Shown piece after piece: positions 17,558 through 24,912 of a stretch of 64,000 nucleotides of DNA (position 1 is its first letter; each line of letters opens with the position of its first letter). Source of the DNA: JAGVSR01 sp964589785 (GTDB taxonomy: Bacteria > Pseudomonadota > Alphaproteobacteria > Rhizobiales > Hyphomicrobiaceae); NCBI GenBank assembly GCA_964589785.1, contig CAZPUQ010000003.1, positions 276,982 to 340,981 on the forward strand, given 5' to 3'. The notes under the pieces are model-generated. The model was not told the DNA's origin. It ran no database searches and saw only the letters and a program-made list of their open reading frames with translations. A program made the position numbers and the translations under genes.

Positions 17558-20182
17558 ATGAGCGGCAATCTTCACTGGAACATTCTCGGCCTGCGCCGGC
17601 ACAACGTCCCCTCTTCGCCCTCCAAGTCCGAAAGCCTGGATTCCGCGGAAGGATTGAGTGCAACGCACGCGCGGCTGCAGCACATGCTCGCCGCCAGTCC
17701 GGCCGTCATCTACACCACGATGGCGACGGGTGACTTTGCCTGCACCTTCGTCAGCGACAATCTCCGGACGATCTTCGGCTATGCGCCGGAGGAAATGACC
17801 ACTGATCCCAAGCACTGGCCCGCCAATCTGCATCCGCTGGATGCGGCCGTGGTCTTCGATAAGATGTGGGAGCTCATCGAGCGCGGCGGAGGCACCGTCG
17901 AGTATCGCTTCCGGCACCGGGATGGTCACTACATCTGGGTCCAGGACAGCTTCAAGGTCATGTACGACGATGATCGCCGGCCGCTGGAACTCGTGGGCGC
18001 CTGGGCCGACATTTCCGAACGCAAGCTTGCGCAGGAAGCGCTCCAGAAGGCCTACGACGAGCTGGAGCGGCGGGTCGAGCAGCGCACCAGCGAACTCAAG
18101 ACCGGACGCCAGCGGCTCGAATATGTTCTCTCTGTCAGTCCCGCCATCACGTATGCCACCAAAGCCTCGGGCGACTTCGGGTGTACGTTCGCCAGCGAAA
18201 GCTCGCGGCAAATTATGGGTTACACCGCGCAGGAGGTGCTTGCCGATCCGAATTTCTGGATTTCCCGACTGCATCCGCAAGACGCCAATTCCGTGATGAC
18301 GGATTTCTCGCGTCTCATTGCGCAAGGCGGGGGCAACCTCGAATACCGATTCCGCCACCGCGAAGGCCACTACCGCTGGTTCCAGGATACCTTCCGGGTC
18401 CTGCATGACGAGGCGGGCCAGCCATCCGAGATCGTAGGATCGTGGGCCGACATCACCCATCGCAAACTGGCGGAGGCCGCCCGGGAGCTCTACTCGGCAA
18501 GCCTCGAGCGCCAGCAGCCTGTCTCGCTCAGCAAGCTCGACAGCATTCTCGAACAAGGACGGGAGGTGCTGCACCTCGACCGCATCAGCATCCTGCGCGT
18601 CGACACCGAGCACAAGTGGCTGCAGGCCATCGCGACGACGGCCAACGACGAGCCGCTTGAATCGATCCGCCTTCCAGTCGGGCCCGAAGGTGGAGGGCTG
18701 TCCCGGTGCTATCTGACGAAAGAGTCCGTCGTCTGGGACGGTTTGGCACCTGTGCCCGAGGAGCTGCGCCTGCACCCGCCTTACGATCAGATCAAGGCCT
18801 TGCGGTCGCGGGTCTTCGCCATCCTGCCCCTCATCATTCAGGATCAGGCGATCGGGGTTCTGGCGGCCGATCGGAAGATCAAGCGCGCGCCCGTCGAGCC
18901 GGCGACCCTGGAGGCGCTCCAGGGCTTGGCGACGCAAGCGGCACTCGCTCTGGAGCATGCCCGGCTCTATGCGGCGGCGCAGCCGGTACTCAGCCGATCC
19001 CTGCATCTGTCGGTCGTCTATCCGGCCTTTGCGCGGGCGGTCAGGGCGCTGCTACCCTACAATCGCATCGGCGTCATCGTTCCGGAAGGCGATCAGCTGC
19101 TCATGGCGCTGTCGGTCGCCGACCCGCCGCTCGCCTCGTGGGAGGGCCAGTCGTGGCCACAGGCCGAGGGCACGGCCGTCGACTGGGTCTTGAAGAACAG
19201 GCGGCCCATCGTCGTGCGCGATCTGGCGGCGGAGCAGAGGTTCTCGGACTTCGCATTCGCGGCCCAGGAAGGGATCAGGGCCAGCCTGCTGGTGCCCCTC
19301 CTCGTCGGTGGGCAGGCAGTCGGCGCCTTCTTCCTCGACAGCCTGACGCTTGGCGCTTACACCGACCGGGATATCGAGCTCGTCGATCCCGTGGCCCAGC
19401 AGCTTGCACTAGCTATCGACAATACGCGCCTGTTCCAGGAGGCCGAGGCGAAGGGTCGCCAGCTCGAGGTCGCCAATGCGCACAAGTCCCAGTTCCTGGC
19501 TCATGTGAGCCACGAGTTGAGGACCCCGCTCAACGCGATCCTCGGCTACACCGAGCTGATCCTGGACAACGTCTATGGCGAGGTACCGGAGCAGGTCCGC
19601 AGCACCCTGACGCGCGTAGAGAAGAACGGACGCCATCTCCTGGCCCTCATCAACGACGTGCTTGATCTTGCCAAGATCGAGGCGGGCTCTCTTAAGCTGA
19701 CCCATATCGACTACTCCTTGAACGATGTCGTGCAGGCCGCTGTCAGCGCTGTCGAACCCGCGGTGGCAGAGAAGAAGCTGAGCCTCAAGGTCTCGATTCC
19801 GCCGGATCTGCCGCGCTCCAAGGGCGATGAGCGGAGGATCATGCAGGTCGTCCTGAATCTGCTTGGCAACGCGGTCAAGTTTACCGACGCCGGCAAGGTG
19901 CTCTTGAAGGTCGCAGCCGACAACGGCGTCTTTCATGTCTCCGTGACCGACACGGGTCCGGGAATCTCCGAAGGCGAGCAGGAGAAGATTTTCGAGGAGT
20001 TCCATCAGGCCGAAAGTGTGCGCACATCGCGGAAGGGCGGCGCGGGATTGGGCCTGCCGATCTCCAAGCGCATTGTCGAGCTGCATGGGGGGCGCATGGG
20101 GGTCGAGTCGAGCCCCAGAAGCGGGTCGACGTTCTGGTTCATGATTCCCATCCGGGCCGACGAGCGCGGAGAGGGGACATGA
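17558..20182 (+). CDS. PAS-PAS-GAF-GAF sensor histidine kinase
   Basis: 874 residues with no membrane segment, so a cytoplasmic sensor. Order: PAS at about 40-150 (fold PAVIYTTMATGDFACTFVS), a coiled coil (EALQKAYDELERRVEQRTSEL), a second PAS at about 185-300 that is a near repeat of the first (PAITYATKASGDFGCTFAS), GAF at about 316-465, GAF at about 470-620, HisKA with phospho-acceptor His652 in HVSHELRTPLNAILGY, and an HATPase with NLLGNAVKFTDAG, DTGPGIS and GGAGLGLPIS. The start at 17558 has GAGAGGGG seven bases upstream. It overlaps the next gene by four bases (ATGA), so it is coupled to a receiver protein. Ligand of the PAS/GAF domains cannot be told from sequence. Confidence 0.93.
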   Translation: MSGNLHWNILGLRRHNVPSSPSKSESLDSAEGLSATHARLQHMLAASPAVIYTTMATGDFACTFVSDNLRTIFGYAPEEMTTDPKHWPANLHPLDAAVVFDKMWELIERGGGTVEYRFRHRDGHYIWVQDSFKVMYDDDRRPLELVGAWADISERKLAQEALQKAYDELERRVEQRTSELKTGRQRLEYVLSVSPAITYATKASGDFGCTFASESSRQIMGYTAQEVLADPNFWISRLHPQDANSVMTDFSRLIAQGGGNLEYRFRHREGHYRWFQDTFRVLHDEAGQPSEIVGSWADITHRKLAEAARELYSASLERQQPVSLSKLDSILEQGREVLHLDRISILRVDTEHKWLQAIATTANDEPLESIRLPVGPEGGGLSRCYLTKESVVWDGLAPVPEELRLHPPYDQIKALRSRVFAILPLIIQDQAIGVLAADRKIKRAPVEPATLEALQGLATQAALALEHARLYAAAQPVLSRSLHLSVVYPAFARAVRALLPYNRIGVIVPEGDQLLMALSVADPPLASWEGQSWPQAEGTAVDWVLKNRRPIVVRDLAAEQRFSDFAFAAQEGIRASLLVPLLVGGQAVGAFFLDSLTLGAYTDRDIELVDPVAQQLALAIDNTRLFQEAEAKGRQLEVANAHKSQFLAHVSHELRTPLNAILGYTELILDNVYGEVPEQVRSTLTRVEKNGRHLLALINDVLDLAKIEAGSLKLTHIDYSLNDVVQAAVSAVEPAVAEKKLSLKVSIPPDLPRSKGDERRIMQVVLNLLGNAVKFTDAGKVLLKVAADNGVFHVSVTDTGPGISEGEQEKIFEEFHQAESVRTSRKGGAGLGLPISKRIVELHGGRMGVESSPRSGSTFWFMIPIRADERGEGT

Positions 20183-20607
20183 GCAAGCTCATCCTGGTCG
20201 TGGAGGACCACGAGGACAACCGGCGCATCGTGCGCGACCTCCTGACGAGCGCCGGCTACGACCTGATAGAGGCCGTGACGGGCACGCAAGGCGTCGCGAT
20301 GGCCAAGGCGCATCGCCCCGATCTCATCCTGATGGACATCCAGCTTCCCGAGATCGATGGCTACGAGGCGACCCGGAGGATCAAGGCCGATCCGATCCTG
20401 CAGCCGGTCCCGATTATCGCTGTCACCTCGTTTGCGCTGAGCGGCGACGACGCGCAGGCCTACCGGGCCGGCTGTGCGGCGTATGTGACGAAGCCCTTCA
20501 GTCCGCGCCAGCTGCTGGCGACGATCCGCGAACAGCTGGCGTCGGCTGACGCAAAAAATGCAAGAGGAGACTGCAGTGAGGACGCCAGCCTGCATCCTCA
20601 TCGCTGA
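20179..20607 (+). CDS. Single-domain response regulator (DivK-like receiver)
   Basis: 142 residues, essentially one receiver domain: acidic pair ED/HED near 9-13, phospho-acceptor Asp53 in LILMDIQLPEIDG, Thr in VTSFAL, and Lys in YVTKPFSPRQLL. No output domain, so it should pass phosphate or act by protein contact, as DivK and CheY do. Its start overlaps the kinase stop (ATGA), and its end overlaps the next gene by about 30 bases, so kinase, receiver and receiver-cyclase are one translationally coupled unit. Confidence 0.92.
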   Translation: MSKLILVVEDHEDNRRIVRDLLTSAGYDLIEAVTGTQGVAMAKAHRPDLILMDIQLPEIDGYEATRRIKADPILQPVPIIAVTSFALSGDDAQAYRAGCAAYVTKPFSPRQLLATIREQLASADAKNARGDCSEDASLHPHR

Positions 20608-21691
20608 CGACAACCCGGACAACATCGAGATATTCCGGACGCGTCTCGCGGTCCATGGGTACGAGATCATTACGGCCGTCGATGGGGAGGATGCGCTCGC
20701 GGTGGCGCGGCGGGAGCAGCCGGATCTGATCCTTCTCGACGTCATGATGCCCAAGATGGATGGCGTGGATGTGTGCCGGTTGCTGAAGTCGGATCCCTCG
20801 CTGCCCTTTACGCCGATCGTCATGCTGACCGCGAAATCAGGCGCGCAGGACGTCGTGACCGCCCTCGATGCCGGCGCCGACGAGTACCTGACCAAGCCTG
20901 TGGATCACGGGGCGCTGGTCGCGCGCGTGAAATCCATGCTGCGCATCAAGGCGCTGACCGACACGGTGCGCGAGCAGAGCGCAAAGCTAACCGAGTGGAA
21001 CGCAACGCTCGAGCGCCGGGTCGCCGAGCAGGTCGTCCAGCTCGAGACACTTCAGCGACTGAAGCGCTTCTTCTCGCCGCAACTGGCGGATGCCATTCTG
21101 GCCGGTGGAGCCGCCGATCCCCTCGCCACGCACCGGCGCGAGGTCGTCGTGGTGTTTCTCGATCTGAGGGGCTTCACCGCCTTTGCGGAGACCGCGGAGC
21201 CCGAGGAGGTCATGGGGGTCCTGCGCGAATACCACGCGGGCATGGGCAGGATCATCTACGAGTACGAGGGGACACTCGAGCGCTTCACCGGCGACGGCAT
21301 GATGATCTTTTTCAATGATCCGGTCGTCATTCCCAACCCGACGGAGCGAGCCGTTCACATGGCCCTGGCCATGCGTGAGCGCGTGGCGTTCCTGACCGAG
21401 ACCTGGCGCAGGCACGAGCATGATCTTGCACTCGGAATCGGCATCGCCAAGGGCTACGCGACGATCGGTGCGATCGGCTTCGAGGGCCGCATGGACTACG
21501 GCGCGATCGGGACGGTTACGAATCTCGCCGCCCGCCTGTGTAGCGAAGCCGAGGGTGGACAGATCCTGATCAACCGTAAGGCCCTGAGCGACGCCGAGCA
21601 TCTGGTCGAGGCCGAGCCGGTCGGCGAGCTGACCTTGAAGGGCTTCGCCCGACCCGTCTCTGCCTTCAGCATCCTGGCGCTGAGGCGTTAA
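20576..21691 (+). CDS. Response regulator with class III adenylate/guanylate cyclase output
   Basis: 371 residues. Receiver at about 5-120 with Asp55 (LILLDVMMPKMDG) and YLTKP; a coiled-coil linker (TLERRVAEQVVQLETLQ); then a class III cyclase at about 180-370. Both metal aspartates are present (VVFLDLRGF and FTGDGMMIFF), as are the Asp of DYGAIG and the Asn and Arg of TNLAARL that hold the transition state. The lysine that usually lies four residues before the second metal Asp is Arg here (ERFTGD), so ATP versus GTP preference is uncertain. GTG start chosen because GAGGAG is six bases upstream; an ATG 18 bases earlier is possible. Likely makes cAMP or cGMP under control of the adjacent kinase. 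Confidence 0.9.
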   Translation: MRTPACILIADDNPDNIEIFRTRLAVHGYEIITAVDGEDALAVARREQPDLILLDVMMPKMDGVDVCRLLKSDPSLPFTPIVMLTAKSGAQDVVTALDAGADEYLTKPVDHGALVARVKSMLRIKALTDTVREQSAKLTEWNATLERRVAEQVVQLETLQRLKRFFSPQLADAILAGGAADPLATHRREVVVVFLDLRGFTAFAETAEPEEVMGVLREYHAGMGRIIYEYEGTLERFTGDGMMIFFNDPVVIPNPTERAVHMALAMRERVAFLTETWRRHEHDLALGIGIAKGYATIGAIGFEGRMDYGAIGTVTNLAARLCSEAEGGQILINRKALSDAEHLVEAEPVGELTLKGFARPVSAFSILALRR

Positions 21692-22085
21692 ACGGGTTTC
21701 TCCCAGCGATGCACGACGAGAGACGAACGCGGCGACCGGGCTGAGGCTGCGGCGCGTTTGGTGTCGATCCTGCGTCAGTTCAAGACCGGCCGTGGCGAAC
21801 ACAGCGTCATCGGCACGCTCTATCCTTTGCGTGAACTGATCAGGCCCGAAGATCTCGATGAGTTGTTGGACGCATCCGGCGAGCTTCTGCCTGAGCATGG
21901 CAGGGACTCCGTCGAGCTCGAACATCTTTTCAAAGACTGGATGATCGAACGGCTCGCGGCGCCCGCGCCGATCGAACCGTCGCACCTGCTGCGCTGGCTA
22001 CGTTCGATCAAGCCGCATCAAAGCGATGGAGATGTTGACAGCGCATTGGTGACGCGATTCCGGAATGATCCGGCCCTGTTCGGCG
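21692..22085 (+). pseudogene. Internal fragment of an unidentified protein
   Basis: An open stretch directly after the cyclase stop with no proper start. From about 21740 to 22085 the translation is protein-like and charged, for example LVSILRQFKTGRGEHSVIGT, LRELIRPEDLDELLDASGEL and SALVTRFRNDPALFGALFDA. Beyond that it runs antisense into the truncated gene on the other strand, so both seem cut at the same junction near 22090-22110. It has the look of an internal piece of a large helical protein; I cannot name the family. Confidence 0.45.
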
Positions 22086-22435
22086 CGCTGTTTGACGCCG
22101 CAGTGCAACAGGCAGTAGCCCCGCGTCGAGATGACGACCGCCTTGTTGTCCTTGGTGCGGACACCGTAAAGCCGCGGCCCCGCGAACACGTCCATGGAAT
22201 ACTTGTGCTGGTTCGGGTCGCTCCAGATCGAGGTGCAGGAGATCCCGAAGTCGAGAACCAGCGGCTCGCCCTTGTAGGTGTACTCCGCCGTCATGCGGTA
22301 GTAGACGCCGAGGTCGCGGTCTCCCAGCGGGTTCTTCTTGGCTTCTTGGGGTGTGCCACCTCCAAGCACGTACCAGCCCGCAGCCGCCAGCCCGAGCGCG
22401 ACGGCGGCGCCCGCCCAGCCGATTTTCCCAGTCAT
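21998..22435 (-). pseudogene. 3-prime-truncated membrane-anchored hypothetical protein
   Basis: Begins well: GGAGGGGGC directly before ATG, then an N-terminal transmembrane or signal segment (WAGAAVALGLAAAGWYVLGG) and a plausible extracytoplasmic domain (YYRMTAEYTYKGEPLVLDFG, MDVFAGPRLYGVRTKDNKAV). After ISTRGYC (near 22110) the sequence turns into antisense of the fragment on the other strand, so the natural C-terminus has probably been replaced by about 35 chance residues. A start with a good ribosome site but a foreign end suggests a deletion or rearrangement junction. Family not recognised. Confidence 0.5.
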
Positions 22436-22610
22436 GCCCCCTCCGCTTTGATCGCCGGATTCGTCGTCCGAGCGTTTCCGGCTATAGCGAACGGGTTGCG
22501 ATGTGGCGAGCGCCGGCGTGCGGGAGTGATCGACCTACCAGACGGACATTCACTCGTCCCGCGGCACAGATGTTTCGCCGGGACGGCGCTGCAACGCTCG
22601 CAGGCGGGAG

Positions 22611-23102
22611 TTAATCGGGCGCGCCGCTGCCGACCTCGTCCGACCTCGACAGTGGATTGGGTCCGAGGATCTCGATGTGGTACCGGCGGCCGATCTCTTC
22701 GATCGCAGCCATGTCGCGCGGCACTTCGAGCTTTGCGTCGAACACGGCCTCGAAGAAGCCTTCGAAGCCGCCCGGGCGCATGGTCACCAGCAAATGCCCC
22801 AGCCCACGACCGCAATTCAAGAAGGTGTGCGGCGCTCCGCGCGGTACAAGGACAACGTCGCCCGGTCCCGCCTCGATGACGGTCTCCCCGCATATGAACT
22901 TGAACGTCCCGGTAACGATGGTGAAGATCTCGTCCGCGTCGTGATGGACGTGCAGAGGCGGTCCGGCGCCGGGATCGTTGTGGTCCTCGAAGATGCTGAG
23001 CGCACCGTCGGTGACCGCGGCTGGCAGCATGATGCGCAAATGCACGCCGAACACGGCGAGCACGTCGGACTCCGACTTCTGGCCGTGGAAGGGCTCGGAC
23101 AT
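22611..23102 (-). CDS. Cupin-domain protein
   Basis: 163-residue single-domain cupin. Motif 1 PPLHVHHDADEIFTIVTG supplies two His, a Glu and the glycine turn for a metal site; motif 2 GDVVLVPRGAPHTFLNCG supplies the last His. The C-terminal helix is of the kind seen in cupins of the quercetinase-like group, but substrate cannot be inferred. ATG preceded by GAGG at five bases. It is the only gene that looks intact between 21.7 and 24.5 kb. Confidence 0.88.
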   Translation of the reverse strand: MSEPFHGQKSESDVLAVFGVHLRIMLPAAVTDGALSIFEDHNDPGAGPPLHVHHDADEIFTIVTGTFKFICGETVIEAGPGDVVLVPRGAPHTFLNCGRGLGHLLVTMRPGGFEGFFEAVFDAKLEVPRDMAAIEEIGRRYHIEILGPNPLSRSDEVGSGAPD

Positions 23103-23258
23103 GGCAACCTCGCTACGCGCGTCAACCCGTCATCAAGGCAAAGTTTACCGCCTCCTCCATGCGTTTGACCAGCCTTGAGCAAGACCCGCTTCTCGAAGAC
23201 CGATTGAACCATCGACATCGTGGCAGGCCGCGAAGGACGCAGCGACAATCAGCCGGCC

Positions 23259-23623
23259 TCATTCCGCGAAACCGAGCTCGAGCTGAGGCAGGGTCTCGCT
23301 TGCACTTCTGAGCTTCGAAACCGACACCCCGACCTCGACCGGATACACGGTCCGCACCAACGCGATGCTCAAATCCCGCAGCAGGGCTTGCGAGGTGATT
23401 GGCGTCATCACCGTCTTGCTGCGCGTCGCTTGCCGGAACGTGGCGAATTTCACCTTCACGGTCACGGTGTGGCCGTAGATGCCGTGCTTTTCGCACCATG
23501 TCCACACGTCGTCCGCCATCCTGATGACGCCATCCTGATGACGCCGGCCTCGATGTCGTCCGGCAGAAGCAGGTCATCGTCGAAGGTCGTCTCGCTGCCG
23601 GATGATTTGCGCGGCCGGTTGGG
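23259..23623 (-). pseudogene. dinB: DNA polymerase IV (dinB) C-terminal fragment, frameshifted
   Basis: Only the end of a Y-family polymerase remains. The upstream part reads NRPRKSSGSETTFDDDLLLP, the conserved start of the little-finger domain; then the frame shifts and continues as TVTVKVKFATFRQATRSKTV and VGVSVSKLRS to a stop at 23259. The shift is caused by a 14-base tandem duplication (GCCATCCTGATGAC at 23515-23528 and again at 23529-23542). All catalytic domains are missing, so no activity is expected. Confidence 0.8.
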
Positions 23624-23717
23624 CTGCAGCAGCGCCAGCGCGAAGCTTGTGGCGTGCCACGCTCGATGGCCGCGAAGACCTGGGCAAATGCAAAAGCGCC
23701 GCCTCTGTCGCCAGCCT

Positions 23718-23975
23718 CTAGAGACCGAGTTCCGAAAGTCCCGGATGATCGTCCGGACGCCGGCCGAGCGGCCAGTGAAACTTGCGCTGCGACTCGGTGA
23801 TCGGGAGGTCGTTGATCGACGCAAAGCGTCGCTGCATCAGCCCATCAGGAGCAAACTCCCAGTTCTCGTTTCCGTAGGAGCGGAACCATTGCCGACTGTC
23901 GTCATGCCATTCGTAGGCGGCGGAACGAGAGCGGTCATCTTGGAGCATCCTCTTGAACCGATCGCCTTGGACCAA
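23718..23975 (-). pseudogene. DUF1348 (NTF2-like) protein, N-terminally truncated
   Basis: 85 residues that match the C-terminal part of DUF1348 proteins closely: WFRSYGNENWEF, GLMQRRFASINDLPI, and the terminal KFHWPLGRRPDDHPGLSELG. The family is normally about 150-160 residues; everything before the AYEWHDD strand is missing, replaced by an unrelated-looking start (VQGDRFKRML). The C-terminus is intact to its normal end. Function of the family is unknown. Confidence 0.75.
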
Positions 23976-24096
23976 ACGAACAAGTTGACTGATGCGACCG
24001 ACCCGTCAACTGAGTGCGTGTGACCTTCGCCCCTCCGGGAGCCGATCAACAAACGCTTTGCAGCCAGGTTGAGGTGCTGGGGCCGCCGGCGCCGCA

Positions 24097-24519
24097 TTGG
24101 TCAGGCGCTCGCCCGACGAAGGCGCGCACCGGAGTGTGCTGCTGCGCGACCTGATCGCAACTTTGCTTCGGCCATACCGAGAACCGCAGCTCAACGGACC
24201 GGACATCCTTGTTGGAGAAAAGTCGATTAATAGCGTGGCGCTCATGTTTCATGAGCTTGCAACGAATGCGGTCAAACACGGCGCGCTGGCGTCCGGCAAA
24301 GGCCGCATACTCGTGGAGTGGACGATCGAGCAGAATGATCTGCGCCTGACATGGCGCGAAGTCGACGGCCCGCCGGTCGATCGGCCGAGTACGACAGGCT
24401 TTGGCTCCGAGCTGATTACGGGCACAATCGGCATGCTGGGGGGACGCATCGAGATGCAGTGGCCGGTCGGTGGACTGACAGCGCAGTTCGTCATGCCGGT
24501 GAAGAGCATCGCAGGCTGA
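24097..24519 (+). pseudogene. HWE-family histidine kinase, C-terminal fragment
   Basis: About 140 residues covering the ATPase half of an HWE kinase: VALMFHELATNAVKHGALAS (N-box of this family), LRLTWREVDGPPVDRPSTTG and GFGSELITGTIGMLGG with GLTAQFVMP at the end. The phospho-acceptor His region and every sensor domain are missing, and an in-frame stop lies about 27 bases upstream of the first plausible codon. HWE kinases are common in Hyphomicrobiales. It cannot autophosphorylate by itself; I regard it as debris. Confidence 0.75.
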
Positions 24520-24589
24520 GCGGCCCGGCCGGCTGTCGCACCAGCGCGTCGACGAAGACTGGTTCCCGGGTCCCTGAGCACAGCGATCT

Positions 24590-24606
24590 TTATAGAATTT
24601 CTATAA
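24590..24606. promoter_or_regulatory. Inverted repeat upstream of the kdp operon (candidate operator)
   Basis: TTATAGAA, one base, TTCTATAA: perfect 8-base arms in an AT-rich patch inside GC-rich DNA, 114 bases before the first kdp-operon reading frame. KdpE sites in E. coli are AT-rich with TTTATA-type half-sites, so this is the best candidate target for KdpE, but that is inference. Confidence 0.45.
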
Positions 24607-24719
24607 GCGAGCTCCGGCACGGGTCTCGATTTTTTATGCGGTTCAGCCCTAGTCCAGCGCTCGGCGGACGCGACGTCTCGGTCGGCGATCCCGCGGATCC
24701 CGGTCGCTAGGAGCGCATC

Positions 24720-24803
24720 ATGTTGGATTTGATCCTGATGGCGACGGCTATCGGCTTCTTCGCCGCGTCGGTCGCGTACGCCTACGGCTGTGACCGGCTT
24801 TGA
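24720..24803 (+). CDS. Small membrane peptide preceding kdpF
   Basis: 27 residues: MLDLILMATAIGFFAASVAY followed by AYGCDRL. One predicted transmembrane helix. TAGGAG lies seven bases before the ATG and the stop is 10 bases before kdpF. Single-helix peptides ending in CDxL are also found at the head of other kdp operons, so it may be an accessory subunit of the Kdp complex; this is inference from position. Confidence 0.65.
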   Translation: MLDLILMATAIGFFAASVAYAYGCDRL

Positions 24804-24813
24804 GGAGCGTCCC

Positions 24814-24903
24814 ATGCTTGTCGACTACGTGCTCGGAGGCGCCGTGGCGGCGCTTCTGCTCGGCTACCTCGTCTACGCCCTGATCCGGCCCGAGCGGTTC
24901 TGA
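24814..24903 (+). CDS. kdpF: KdpF, small stabilising subunit of the potassium-transporting ATPase
   Basis: 29 residues with one transmembrane helix and the KdpF end motif LVYALIRPERF (E. coli: LLVYALINPEAF-like). KdpF packs against KdpA and stabilises the KdpFABC complex in the inner membrane. GAGGAGCG is upstream; kdpA begins 9 bases after its stop. Confidence 0.9.
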   Translation: MLVDYVLGGAVAALLLGYLVYALIRPERF

Positions 24904-24912
24904 GAGGCGCCC

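Noticed and set aside
17432..19006. 524-codon minus-strand frame
   Set aside because: Opposite the PAS part of the sensor kinase, with no domain-like sequence.
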